Part shown: positions 1 to 7,910 of the stretch, in pieces
Numbering within the stretch: the first letter of the stretch is position 1
Layout of the letters: each line of letters opens with the position of its first letter
Assembly: GCF_008245225.1 (NCBI RefSeq)
Contig: NZ_VTAW01000006.1
Span: forward strand, 94,898-158,897
Reading direction: 5' to 3'
DNA length: 64,000 nt
From: Natrialba swarupiae
GTDB lineage: Archaea > Halobacteriota > Halobacteria > Halobacteriales > Natrialbaceae
The notes under the pieces: model-generated
What the model saw: only the letters and a program-made list of their open reading frames with translations
Told to the model about the DNA's origin: nothing
The model's database searches: none
Position numbers and translations under genes: made by a program

Positions 1-95
1 ATGATCCCGATCGAGGCGGTAATACAGAGCAGACAGAGCGAGACGTCGACGACCGTGCTGACCGCACGATCGCTCCGGCGAGCGTCGGTGGACAT
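1..95 (-). CDS. Pilin-like protein, DUF7284 type (3' part outside window)
   Basis: Only the first 31 codons are inside the window. The ATG at 95-93 shares its A with the TGA stop of the upstream gene, which is typical of translational coupling. The N-terminus is short and polar (MSTDARRSDR) and is followed by AVSTVVDVSLCLLCITASIG, a hydrophobic helix like the class III signal peptide or anchor of haloarchaeal pilin-like proteins. By position in the locus I infer a minor pilin or pseudopilin, probably DUF7284. The rest of the gene cannot be seen. Confidence 0.6.
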   Translation of the reverse strand, partial: MSTDARRSDRAVSTVVDVSLCLLCITASIGI

Positions 96-565
96 CAGCG
101 CCACACCTCCACGTGAAGCGTTCCACCGCGGACGTCGCCAGCCGGATCACGCTCGAGGTGGACGCCGACCGATCGACGTGCAGTCCCGGTCGTTTCCGGT
201 CGGTCGACGTCAGTTTGTCCGTACCGGATGGTGCCGTCTTCCCGGACGACAGCGCTATCGACGGTGATGTTCCGCCCCGCATCGGTGACGGCCGTCACTT
301 CGATGAGGACCGTGTAGCCGTCCGGGAGTTCCACTCCCTCGTGGAGATCGTTTCGATCGGTCGTCTCGTGGTAGACGCCGTCGGAGCCGACGCCGTTCCA
401 GACCTGTTCGAGGGTTGCGTCGGCCGGGTCTCGCGCGGTCGTTCCCGGATAGAGGGTGGCAAGGACGCCGGTGTAGAGGACGACGCCCGCACAGACGAGC
501 CCGATCGCCACCAGGGCGGCGAGCGGTTCCGTCTGCCCGCTATTCCGCGACGACGAGCGTAACAC
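95..565 (-). CDS. Pilin-like membrane-anchored protein, DUF7285 type
   Basis: I chose the GTG at 565 because the protein then begins with a short polar stretch followed by GQTEPLAALVAIGLVCAGVV, a class III (prepilin-peptidase) signal with its hydrophobic helix. The longer reading frame would add 43 Arg/Ser-rich residues that look like antisense of the neighbouring gene. About 156 residues remain, with a soluble, Asp-rich, beta-type domain outside the membrane. It overlaps the end of the DUF7283-like gene by 26 bases. The inferred role is a minor pilin or assembly factor of the type IV pilus-like system. Family assignment is from memory and pattern. Confidence 0.7.
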   Translation of the reverse strand: MLRSSSRNSGQTEPLAALVAIGLVCAGVVLYTGVLATLYPGTTARDPADATLEQVWNGVGSDGVYHETTDRNDLHEGVELPDGYTVLIEVTAVTDAGRNITVDSAVVREDGTIRYGQTDVDRPETTGTARRSVGVHLERDPAGDVRGGTLHVEVWR

Positions 566-1457
566 GGTACTCCCCCGCCGATTCGTCGACGGTGATTTGG
601 GTCGTTTCGTTGGCGATCTGGTCGGCATCCTCCGGATCGGTTCCCTCACAGAGGACGACTTCCTCCCCGAATTCGGAGACGTCTCCCGCCTCACACGTAC
701 CGTCGTCGACGTCGACGGTCAGATCCAGCGGCTCTGAGACCGAGCTGGTGTTCTCGAGACTGAACATCGTCGAGTCGGCCCCGTCACGGAACCACGTCGA
801 TTCACGTCGTTGGACGTCTTCTTCTTCGCCGTAGCCTTGCCCTACTACAGAGATGTCGGCCCGCTCGCTCCCGTCGCCGTCGTACTCGAATCGAATATCG
901 GTCGCGAAACCCGTATTCGGTTCTCCGAGGCCGTCGACCACTTCCGCGGTGATCCGCGGCCTCGCGGTCACGTCGTCGGGCTGGACGGTCACCGTTCGAA
1001 CGACGACCCGGTCGCCGGCCGGATACCACTCGTCGTCGGTCGTTTCGTGGGATTCGTTGATCCGTCCGAGAAACTCGGCGGTCGCGTCGATGTCGTCTCG
1101 CTCGAGTTCGGCTTCGAACTCGTCGCCGAAGGAGTCCCCGTAGGTGACGTTCTCGAGGCGTTCGTCGCCCGTCACCAGCACGACGTTCCCGTACGCGAGA
1201 CTCGAGTGTGCCCGTCCGTGTTCGTTTCGTAACTCGAGGGTAGTCCCCTCCTGGAGACGCAACTCGTCCGCGTCGTGTTCGTGGACGGTACTGGCACTGT
1301 AGGGACTTCCCGCGATTCTGTCGATCGAGTTTCCGACGCCATTTGCGTCGGGTGGCGGCCCCGTCGGGAGTCCGAGGACGACGCCGGCGATAACGACGCT
1401 CGCCGCCGAGACGCCGAACCAGACGTACCACGCGTCGACGGGTGCTTCCAGATCCAT
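540..1457 (-). CDS. Membrane-anchored protein of pilus locus, DUF7283 type
   Basis: A 305-residue protein with one N-terminal membrane helix (about residues 8-29, YVWFGVSAASVVIAGVVLGL) followed by a large acidic extracytoplasmic domain without recognisable catalytic motifs. It has its own promoter (TATTTAAA at 1481-1488), 27 bases before the ATG, which predicts a leaderless mRNA. It lies directly after the TadC-like platform gene and before two pilin-like genes, the usual order for this haloarchaeal secretion/pilus locus. A structural or assembly role at the cell surface is inference from context. Confidence 0.65.
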   Translation of the reverse strand: MDLEAPVDAWYVWFGVSAASVVIAGVVLGLPTGPPPDANGVGNSIDRIAGSPYSASTVHEHDADELRLQEGTTLELRNEHGRAHSSLAYGNVVLVTGDERLENVTYGDSFGDEFEAELERDDIDATAEFLGRINESHETTDDEWYPAGDRVVVRTVTVQPDDVTARPRITAEVVDGLGEPNTGFATDIRFEYDGDGSERADISVVGQGYGEEEDVQRRESTWFRDGADSTMFSLENTSSVSEPLDLTVDVDDGTCEAGDVSEFGEEVVLCEGTDPEDADQIANETTQITVDESAGEYRVTLVVAE

Positions 1458-1480
1458 GGCCGGCGTTTCCTCCGTGATCG

Positions 1481-1488
1481 TATTTAAA
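1481..1488 (-). promoter_or_regulatory. TATA element of the DUF7283-DUF7285-DUF7284 unit
   Basis: On the minus strand this reads TTTAAATA, centred about 27 bases before the ATG at 1457. That is the archaeal spacing for a start site at or next to the start codon. The surrounding GTTTAAATACG recurs before the ATPase gene and, with one change, before the DUF7310 gene. Confidence 0.75.
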
Positions 1489-1520
1489 CGGTAGCCGGCT
1501 GGACCGATGCCGTCGTCCCC

Positions 1521-3224
1521 TCAGATCAGCCCGACGAGTGTGATCGTCAACACGTACAGAACCACACTCGAGAGGAGTGCACGGCCGACGTGGTATCCGA
1601 ACAGTGCGCGGTCGATCCCGTGTTTGAGCGCGATCGAGAGCGGAACGAGAATAAAACACAGGACCACGACGTAGAGGCCGACGACGATCCCCAGTTGTTC
1701 GGTCGGTAACGCCGTCGTATCGGCAAACTCGAGTAAATCGCCGGTCATCATTCCCGCCAGTCCGACCGTCGCTCCCGCCACCAGCGGTCCGAAGTACGCG
1801 GCGGTGCTGTCGAGCGTATCCGTCACCGCCGCCAGTTCGCGTTTAGTCTCGGCCTCGACCTCCTCGAGTTCCTCTAAGTGGTCGGCCATCGCGACGATCG
1901 CGCGACCAGCGGGTCGTCCCTCGCTGGCGGCGATGGCGAGCAGTGCCGCGGTCCCGCGGGCACGATCACTTGGGACGTCCGTGAGCGCACCGTACTCGCC
2001 GAGAAACGACTCTTCGACGCTGACAGCGAGTCGACGCTGGAGGGCGGCCGCGTCTGTAAAGACGGTCCCGGTTTCGCCGGGGATTCGATCGGCAGCCAGG
2101 TCGATCGCCGACTCGACCGACTCTCCTTCCGACACCTGTCGACCCACGAGATAGAGCGCGTCGGTGAGGTGTTCTTCGACGTCTCGAACGTAGTGTCTGA
2201 CGTCGAGGATCGGCCGATAGACGGCGAGCAGGGCGACTCCAATGCCGACTCCCGCAGCCGCGATCGAGGCGAGATACGCCGGGCCGAACCGAGAGATGAG
2301 TACGTACGTGAGGAGACCGGCGACGATTCCCCATATCCCTCGGAGCCACAGCCGGTCGGGAACCATTGGGTGGTCACGGCTGACTGTGGGCGGTGGAAAG
2401 GCGACGGGCCGACGGACCAGTAACCGGACGCTCGCGGCGACGAGCACGATCGGCAACACGAGGTTGTAGAGGACGACGAGCATCCAGATGTTGACGGAAA
2501 ACCCCGCCATCGGAACCGCCGGGACGAGTGCGACGAGCGCGAGCGGGAGCATGACGCCGAACGCGAACAGCGCCGTCGTTGGGTTACGGATCGCTGACGT
2601 GAAGTCGGCCATCCGATTTCTCGTCCCGTTGAGGATCGCAGTGAGCGATCTGTCGAGTGTCCGTACACGCTCCGCCTCCGGTGCCTCCTGTGCCGTCGCG
2701 AGCAGATGGGCCGATCGTCGAAGCGCTGGGAACTGATCTGACCACTCGTCGGCGAACGTCAACAGACCGGTCCGCGGCGTTCCCATCGATCGATCGACGT
2801 GTGCCGAGAGACTCGCCGACAGCGGCCCGTGGCCGGTCTCTGCTGCGAATCTGACGGCGCTTTCGAGCGACGGTTGGACCTGCATCCGCAGGACTGCCCG
2901 ACCGATGAGATTTGGTGTGTCGCCAAGTGCCTCGGTGCGACGGAAGGCGGCGGCGAGGTGGGGTGCGGTGTGGATTCCGTGGACGACGCTCACCGCGAGA
3001 CAGATCACGATGCCGATCACGACCACCTCGGGCAGCGGCGTCAGCACCAGCGGCACCGACAGGATACCGACCGCTACCCCGCCACCGTAGCCGGCCCGAA
3101 CGACGGTCTCCGCCTCGAGTGCGTCGTCGGCAAACGCCAGCGATTCGGCGAGGTCTTCGCTCGGCTCGACGTCCCACGGGTAGACCGACGCGAGCGCCCG
3201 AAGTAAGCCGATCGTCACCCCCAT
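1521..3224 (-). CDS. TadC/PilC-like type II secretion F-domain platform protein
   Basis: A 567-residue integral membrane protein with two copies of a T2SF-like cytoplasmic domain separated by groups of transmembrane helices. Helices lie at about residues 48-85, 210-260, 290-335 and after 460. This is the double-F layout of archaeal platform proteins (FlaJ/ArlJ, TadC). Such proteins sit in the inner membrane and couple the ATPase motor to pilin extrusion. The ATG lies three bases after the stop of the ATPase gene, so the two are co-transcribed. Absence of other archaellum genes argues for an adhesion-type pilus or pseudopilus and not an archaellum. Confidence 0.88.
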   Translation of the reverse strand: MGVTIGLLRALASVYPWDVEPSEDLAESLAFADDALEAETVVRAGYGGGVAVGILSVPLVLTPLPEVVVIGIVICLAVSVVHGIHTAPHLAAAFRRTEALGDTPNLIGRAVLRMQVQPSLESAVRFAAETGHGPLSASLSAHVDRSMGTPRTGLLTFADEWSDQFPALRRSAHLLATAQEAPEAERVRTLDRSLTAILNGTRNRMADFTSAIRNPTTALFAFGVMLPLALVALVPAVPMAGFSVNIWMLVVLYNLVLPIVLVAASVRLLVRRPVAFPPPTVSRDHPMVPDRLWLRGIWGIVAGLLTYVLISRFGPAYLASIAAAGVGIGVALLAVYRPILDVRHYVRDVEEHLTDALYLVGRQVSEGESVESAIDLAADRIPGETGTVFTDAAALQRRLAVSVEESFLGEYGALTDVPSDRARGTAALLAIAASEGRPAGRAIVAMADHLEELEEVEAETKRELAAVTDTLDSTAAYFGPLVAGATVGLAGMMTGDLLEFADTTALPTEQLGIVVGLYVVVLCFILVPLSIALKHGIDRALFGYHVGRALLSSVVLYVLTITLVGLI

Positions 3225-3227
3225 CGG

Positions 3228-5159
3228 TTACTCGAGGCCTCGGGTGGCGTACGCCGACGCCACGTCCCGTGGGTTGATTCGTCCGTCGTCGGCCAGTCGT
3301 GCGAGTTCGTCGGTCCGTTCCTGGATCGCCCGGCGAACGTCGGCGTACGTCTCCGTCGGATCGGCCAGTTGCTCCACGAGGCGACTTTCGCCGCGGTCGA
3401 TCCTGCCCGTGGGAACCGCCCGTTCACCCTCGAGAGCGTACAGCGGCTCGAATCGGACGTCGTCTCCGGAGCCGATCACCTCTTCGATCCGTGCGACGCG
3501 CCTGCCGTTCCCGTCGGCCGTTCGGTAGGACTGGACGGTGACGACGAGGTCGGTCGCGGCGAACGACGACGGCTCGACGCCGAGGTCGGAGACGACGCGC
3601 TCGTAGACCTCTTCGGCCCCGTCGCCGTGAATCGTCCCGAGGACGGCGTTCGAGTTGGCACCGACGCGCATCGCTTCGTAGAGGACGCGGGCCTCCTCAC
3701 CGCGGATCTCGCCGACGACGAGCGCCCCGTCGCCGAGACGGAGCGCGGTCCGCAGCGACTTCGCGGGGGAAATCTCCGGGCCGTCTCCCGTTCCGGTTCG
3801 GAGTGCCTGGACGTCCCTGTCGACCGTCTGTAGGACCGGGACCGGAAGCTCCGGCGTATCTTCGATGACGACGGTCCGCGTATCCGGCGTCAGTTCGTAC
3901 AACAGCGTTCCGAGCAGCGTCGTCTTTCCGGAGCCACGCGTTCCCGCGATGAGCCCGGCGGCGTTGCGTTCGACCGCGACCGAGAGAAAGCCCCCCACTG
4001 CCGGGGACATCGTTCCGTTGGCGACGAGTCCGGGAAGCGTAAACCGATCGTCGACTCGCTCCCTGAACGCGAACGCGACCCCCTCCGCGACCGGATCCGT
4101 GACGCCCGCGATTCGGACACCCGTGCCGTTGATCAGATCTGCCGTCGCGTCGACCGTCGGGGCCGCACGGGAGAACGCCCGCCCGCTCGTCCTGCGAACG
4201 CGAGACGCCAGCGCGTCGACACCCGTCGGGGTCAGCCGAACGTTCGTCGTCGCGGACTCCCCGTCGACGACGACCCGGAGTGGGTTCCGGGAGACGGGCG
4301 AGGTGGCGTATACGTCGCTGATACGCGGATCCGCGAACAGATCCTCGAGAACGCCGTACCCTGCCGTGTGTTTCGACAGGATCGACGTCAGTTGCGGATC
4401 GACCGGTCCGTCGTCCACCCGTTCGATCGCCCTCGAAGCGGCACGATCCCCCTCGACGAGCCCGTTGGCGATCGCTTCGTATCCGTCGATGAGCGTCTGG
4501 CGCTTTGGCGCTGACAGCGAGAGATCGACGGTGTCGAGTGCGTACAACGGGACGCTGTCTGCCCGCTCGTACAGGCGGGCGACGCTTCCCGTCTCGAGTT
4601 CGGTCACGTCGACGAGCGTCGCCCCGTCCGGAATCGAACGCTCGAGGTAGTAGTACGCGATGCTCGGGCCCACGGTCGGCTGGAACACGCTCTCGGGGTC
4701 GTCTACGTCTCGGGCGACTCGGACCAGCCCGGACTCCACTCCGACGTCTGCGACCGGTCCGACGCGCTGGTCGACCTCCGTTGCGACTGCGAGCGGATCG
4801 TCCGCGACGTCGGTCGCGAGCCGCTCGTTACGGTCGCCGAGGAGTTCGAGGAATCGGCCAGCAGCCGAGAGGAGCGTCACTCCGTGGCCATCGTAGCGGC
4901 GCTCGATCCCGTCCGATCGGACGCAGATTCGCTTGGCGTCGCGTTCGGCGAGTCGATGTACGACTGCCCGTCGGCACGGACCGGGTTCGGCGATGGTTCC
5001 CTTCCCGTCACAGTTGCTCGCCCGAAGAATCAGCGTATCGCCGTCGAATTCGGACCGACACCGACAGGCGTCGTCGGCGGATCCGAGCGGATCGACGTCG
5101 AACACTCCATCGATGCCGGCGACGATCGATCGAAGCCTCGATTCGCCCTTCGTAGACAT
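3228..5159 (-). CDS. Type II/IV secretion system ATPase (PilB/TadA/VirB11-like)
   Basis: A 643-residue motor ATPase of archaeal type IV pilus systems. The P-loop GTRGSGKTTLLG lies near residue 405, followed by an Asp box (VVIEDTPELPV), a Walker B-like segment (ALVVGEIRGEEA) and a His box (GTIHGDGAEEV). The first 130 residues hold a Cys-rich patch (CRCRSEF and CDGKG with GPCRRAV) typical of haloarchaeal paralogues. The ATG at 5159 is supported by a TATA element 26 bases upstream. It should power pilin assembly with the adjacent TadC-like platform. Confidence 0.92.
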   Translation of the reverse strand: MSTKGESRLRSIVAGIDGVFDVDPLGSADDACRCRSEFDGDTLILRASNCDGKGTIAEPGPCRRAVVHRLAERDAKRICVRSDGIERRYDGHGVTLLSAAGRFLELLGDRNERLATDVADDPLAVATEVDQRVGPVADVGVESGLVRVARDVDDPESVFQPTVGPSIAYYYLERSIPDGATLVDVTELETGSVARLYERADSVPLYALDTVDLSLSAPKRQTLIDGYEAIANGLVEGDRAASRAIERVDDGPVDPQLTSILSKHTAGYGVLEDLFADPRISDVYATSPVSRNPLRVVVDGESATTNVRLTPTGVDALASRVRRTSGRAFSRAAPTVDATADLINGTGVRIAGVTDPVAEGVAFAFRERVDDRFTLPGLVANGTMSPAVGGFLSVAVERNAAGLIAGTRGSGKTTLLGTLLYELTPDTRTVVIEDTPELPVPVLQTVDRDVQALRTGTGDGPEISPAKSLRTALRLGDGALVVGEIRGEEARVLYEAMRVGANSNAVLGTIHGDGAEEVYERVVSDLGVEPSSFAATDLVVTVQSYRTADGNGRRVARIEEVIGSGDDVRFEPLYALEGERAVPTGRIDRGESRLVEQLADPTETYADVRRAIQERTDELARLADDGRINPRDVASAYATRGLE

Positions 5160-5181
5160 AGGGGTCGTACCTGCCCGTTCG

Positions 5182-5189
5182 TATTTAAA
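5182..5189 (-). promoter_or_regulatory. TATA element of the secretion ATPase-TadC unit
   Basis: TTTAAATA on the minus strand, centred 26 bases before the ATPase ATG, predicts a leaderless transcript. It separates ATPase-TadC transcription from the upstream DUF7310-DUF7311 unit. Confidence 0.75.
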
Positions 5190-5251
5190 CTCGAACCCGG
5201 CCCGACGCCAGGGAGGATCCGTTCATCAGGGTGTGAGTAGCCACTCCTGGA

Positions 5252-5307
5252 GTAGCCAATACACGTCACTGCACACCTGGTCGCCAGGCAGATCGGCGAT
5301 CAGTGTG
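5252..5307 (-). repeat. 56-bp repeat, copy A (inverted relative to copy B at 7770)
   Basis: The minus-strand sequence matches 7770-7825 at 54 of 56 positions. In one reading frame both copies encode TLIADLPGDQVCSDV followed by an aromatic/aliphatic WLL. In this copy the frame runs on to a stop near 5227. It lies 24 bases past the stop of the DUF7311 gene, so it falls at the 3' end of its upstream gene, as does copy B. It may be the remnant of a duplicated gene end or a mobile element end. Confidence 0.8.
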
Positions 5308-5331
5308 GGCGTCGTTGCAGTTGTGGCTACG

Positions 5332-5796
5332 TCACACACGAGTAACGACGACGACGTTCGTCCCGGAGGGATCCGTCTCGAGTCGCAAGAGCAGTTCGGT
5401 CTTCGTGGCGGTTCCGCCGAGTTCGACGGATCGGTTCTCCGTCGGCGTCGCGTACACGATCGGCGCGTCGATCACGGTCGTTCGTGGATTCTCCCCCTCG
5501 AGTGCGACGACGACGGCGCTCGTCTGGTCGCTCGTCCGGTCGATGCTGAACCGATCGACCGGCGTCGACGTCAGCGAATCGGAGGGCAGCGATACTGTAA
5601 CGACTCGCTGGGGTGGTGGATGTCCGTCCGGCGGGAGATCCTCGTGGTCGACGAGGGTGGTCGCGGCGCGGTCGATCTCGTCGACGTCGTGATCGATCTG
5701 GCGCTCGCTCGATACGGTGGCTCCGTGTTCGATCGCCGGTACCGACAGCGCGAGCAGCGCAACGGCGAGCAAGACGGCCAGAACGTAGCGTATCAT
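5332..5796 (-). CDS. Membrane-anchored protein of pilus locus, DUF7311 type
   Basis: A 154-residue protein whose start MIRYVLAVLLAVALLALSVP is a single N-terminal membrane helix or signal, with a soluble extracytoplasmic domain of roughly 120 residues. Its ATG overlaps the stop of the DUF7310 gene by four bases (ATGA), so the two are translationally coupled. No catalytic motif is visible. The pairing with a coiled-coil protein upstream of the pilus ATPase is a recurring haloarchaeal arrangement. An accessory or regulatory role in the pilus machine is inferred. Confidence 0.7.
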   Translation of the reverse strand: MIRYVLAVLLAVALLALSVPAIEHGATVSSERQIDHDVDEIDRAATTLVDHEDLPPDGHPPPQRVVTVSLPSDSLTSTPVDRFSIDRTSDQTSAVVVALEGENPRTTVIDAPIVYATPTENRSVELGGTATKTELLLRLETDPSGTNVVVVTRV

Positions 5797-6575
5797 CGAA
5801 CCCAGGAGAGAATCGAGGGGACGAATCCCGACGACGTCTCATCACAGTTTGGCTGTCGACCTCGAGCGTCCGCTGGTGCCGTGTCGCCACCCTCGGCCGA
5901 CGAGACGCGTCGTGCGACGGTTCGCTGATCGGTCGTCCGGGTCGACGGTTCGGGCCGACCGTCGTCACCGTCGACTCCGTCGGTACGTCGTCGATCGCCT
6001 CCGACCGGCTGTTCCGTCGCGTCGGTCGAACACCGACTTTCGGGCCGTCGCTCATCCGACGCCGACCGCAGTGGGTCGTCGCCCGAGGACGGGCCGCCGG
6101 TGGTGGGAATTTGCTGTTCGGTGCCGTCGGAAGTTTCACCGACGACGTCGGCGATCGTTCGCTCGATACGATCGTCCGTTCTGTCCCCGGTCGTCGGCTC
6201 ACAGTCACTCTCCTCGTCGGTCGGATCGGCCGTTTCCCCCGCGTCAGCCGGCGCCGACGCGGAGACGTCCTCGAGACGCCTCTCGAGGTCGGCCACCCTG
6301 CGTTCGAGGCGATCGACGACCGCGAGTGCCGTCGTCGCCTCGGTTTCGACCGCGTCGTTGACGGCGTCGATTCGGCCGACGTACCCTTCGATCGACTCCG
6401 TCCGTCCCTCGAGCGTCGCGAGCCGGGTCTCGTGGCCCTCGAGTTGCGTCTCGAGTCGGTCGAGATCCGCTCCGAGTGCCGCCAGCTCCGGTATCTCGTC
6501 TAGCGCGGACTCGCCGTCGACGACGGTTCGCTCGACGGCCGACAGTCGCTGCTCGAGTCGGTCGAGATCGGTCAC
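5793..6575 (-). CDS. Coiled-coil protein, DUF7310 type
   Basis: A 260-residue acidic protein. Residues 1-100 show strong heptad periodicity (LEQRLSAVERTV, LDRLETQLEGHETRLATLEG, LERRVADLERRL), predicting a long coiled coil. The rest is low-complexity, disordered and polar, ending in the hydrophobic FVPSILSWVR. The GTG at 6575 is chosen because the TATA element lies 26 bases upstream and the coiled coil starts at once. It is the first gene of the locus and is coupled to DUF7311. It probably scaffolds or links pilus components, but no function is shown. Confidence 0.7.
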   Translation of the reverse strand: MTDLDRLEQRLSAVERTVVDGESALDEIPELAALGADLDRLETQLEGHETRLATLEGRTESIEGYVGRIDAVNDAVETEATTALAVVDRLERRVADLERRLEDVSASAPADAGETADPTDEESDCEPTTGDRTDDRIERTIADVVGETSDGTEQQIPTTGGPSSGDDPLRSASDERRPESRCSTDATEQPVGGDRRRTDGVDGDDGRPEPSTRTTDQRTVARRVSSAEGGDTAPADARGRQPNCDETSSGFVPSILSWVR

Positions 6576-6597
6576 ACGCCCACTGGCCCCCCGTTCG

Positions 6598-6605
6598 TAT
6601 ATAAA
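6598..6605 (-). promoter_or_regulatory. TATA element of the DUF7310-DUF7311 unit
   Basis: TTTATATA on the minus strand, centred about 27 bases before the GTG at 6575. It sits in the same GT...TACGAAC context as the TATA elements before the ATPase and DUF7283 genes. Confidence 0.75.
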
Positions 6606-6979
6606 CTCACGGCAGCCATCGCTCGGCGTCGGCGACTGCTCGAACCGAACTCTCGCTCACGACGTGCCGGTCGTTCGCGGGCGTGTCGTTTTACTACGTC
6701 GGCCGTTCGCGGGCGTGCAGCCGACCACTCGCACGGATACGACTTTGTGTTCGCGGCGTCGAGATTGCGTTAACGCGTCGAGAACCCCAGTCGTCTCACG
6801 GAGAGGGCCGCGTCGCCGTCGGTGACCGCGAGGGCGACTGGGACCGATCGATCGACCGCCACACGACACATGTACGTACCTGTCCGAGATACCCTGCCCG
6901 CTCTCGTTACCGGTCGGACGGCCGAACCAACGCGCTTTCTCCCGCGACCCCTATCGTGGGCTCCCGCGCTGAGGATCCT
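6606..6979. other. Intergenic region between pilus locus and ccdA
   Basis: No gene is supportable in these 374 bases. The only structure I see is a direct repeat of the 14-mer CGTTCGCGGGCGTG near 6669 and 6705. The ccdA promoter must lie in the right-hand part. CCCCTATCG near 6948 is at best a weak TATA element. Confidence 0.5.
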
Positions 6980-7660
6980 ATGACGCTTTCGGGGCTCGTC
7001 GAGCACTTTCTTCTCGGCGTCGCGACGCCGCTGACCGCAGCCTGCGTGATCCCGCTGTATCCGACGTTTCTCGCCTACCTGGCCAGCGCCGACGCCGGCG
7101 ATCGTCGCCGGCCCGTGGCGCTACTCGGCCTCTTGGTGGTGGCCGGGGTGCTCGTGTTCATGGCCGCCGTCGGCGTCGTGTTCACGTACCTCCTCCAGGA
7201 GTCGGTCAACAGAGTCGTCGCGGACGTCTCGCCGGTCGCGTTCGCCGTCCTCGCGGTCGTCGGCGCGGTCTTGCTCGTCGACCCGAGCGGGTTCTCGAGG
7301 GTTCCCACGCTCGAGCCGCCTCAATCGCGTTATCCCGCGCTTTCGGCGTTCAGCTACGGCTTCTTCTTCGGGGCGATCGTCATCCCCTGTAATCCGGCGA
7401 CTATCTCGCTGTTTTTCGCGCGGACGCCGGTGCTGTACGACACCCACGCGGAGAGTATGCTCGGTTTTCTCGCGTTCGGCCTGGGCATCGGCGCGCCACT
7501 GCTTGCGTTCGCGCTCCTCTCCGAACCGTTCGGCCGGCAGGTCACGCGGACGCTCGCCCGCTACAGCAGTCAGATCAACCGGGCGACCGGTGCGATTCTG
7601 CTCGTGGTCGCGGCCTACTATCTCCTGTTCGTCTTCGACGTGGTTCCCTGGATGGGCTAA
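6980..7660 (+). CDS. CcdA/DsbD-family transmembrane thiol-redox protein
   Basis: A 226-residue, six-helix membrane protein of the CcdA (cytochrome c biogenesis/DsbD) family, which passes reducing equivalents across the membrane to thioredoxin-like proteins. The two family cysteines are visible: one in helix 1 (AACVIPLYPTFLAYL) and one in helix 4 (VIPCNPATISLFF), each with the family prolines. I chose the ATG at 6980. The longer reading frame adds about 100 Arg-rich residues without membrane character. No cytochrome or thioredoxin partner is adjacent, so cytochrome maturation versus general disulfide reduction cannot be decided. Confidence 0.88.
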   Translation: MTLSGLVEHFLLGVATPLTAACVIPLYPTFLAYLASADAGDRRRPVALLGLLVVAGVLVFMAAVGVVFTYLLQESVNRVVADVSPVAFAVLAVVGAVLLVDPSGFSRVPTLEPPQSRYPALSAFSYGFFFGAIVIPCNPATISLFFARTPVLYDTHAESMLGFLAFGLGIGAPLLAFALLSEPFGRQVTRTLARYSSQINRATGAILLVVAAYYLLFVFDVVPWMG

Positions 7661-7674
7661 ACTATAGTAACGAC

Positions 7675-7760
7675 TGATACGGATTCCTGTACCGATGTAC
7701 CGGCGCAACCGCCGCCTGGGTCGCGGCTGCGCCGAAAATAACTTACAGTAAACCGTATGA
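7675..7760. repeat. Dispersed palindromic element, copy 1
   Basis: An 86-bp imperfect palindrome. The outer arms TGATACGGATTCCTGTA and TTACAGTAAACCGTATGA are inverted versions of each other. The centre holds a GC-rich hairpin (GGCGCAACCGC with GCGGCTGCGCC). It begins 14 bases after the ccdA stop. Related copies are at 19609, 37061, 43867, 58321 and 61868. The arms suggest a miniature element or a transcript-end structure. Confidence 0.8.
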
Positions 7761-7769
7761 AACGATTCA

Positions 7770-7825
7770 CACACTGATCGCCGATCTGCCTGGCGACCAG
7801 GTGTGCAGTGACGTGCAGTGGCTAC
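7770..7825 (+). repeat. 56-bp repeat, copy B (inverted relative to copy A at 5252)
   Basis: Matches the minus strand of 5252-5307 at 54 of 56 positions. The open frame reads HTLIADLPGDQVCSDVQWLL and stops near 7845. It begins nine bases after palindromic element copy 1. Together with copy A it encloses the DUF7311-DUF7310/ccdA block in inverted orientation. Confidence 0.8.
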
Positions 7826-7910
7826 TACAACGTGATCAGTACTGACGCTCTCCGTCGCCACCGTTGTTCGGTGACGGTGCGCTTTTCACGGCGCTTTCCC
7901 ACTCTCCGGT

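Noticed and set aside
1..267. Plus-strand open frame at the window start
   Set aside because: It is antisense to the DUF7284- and DUF7285-like genes, which have signal peptides and a TGATG overlap. Its translation is Arg-rich, the signature of a shadow frame in GC-rich DNA.
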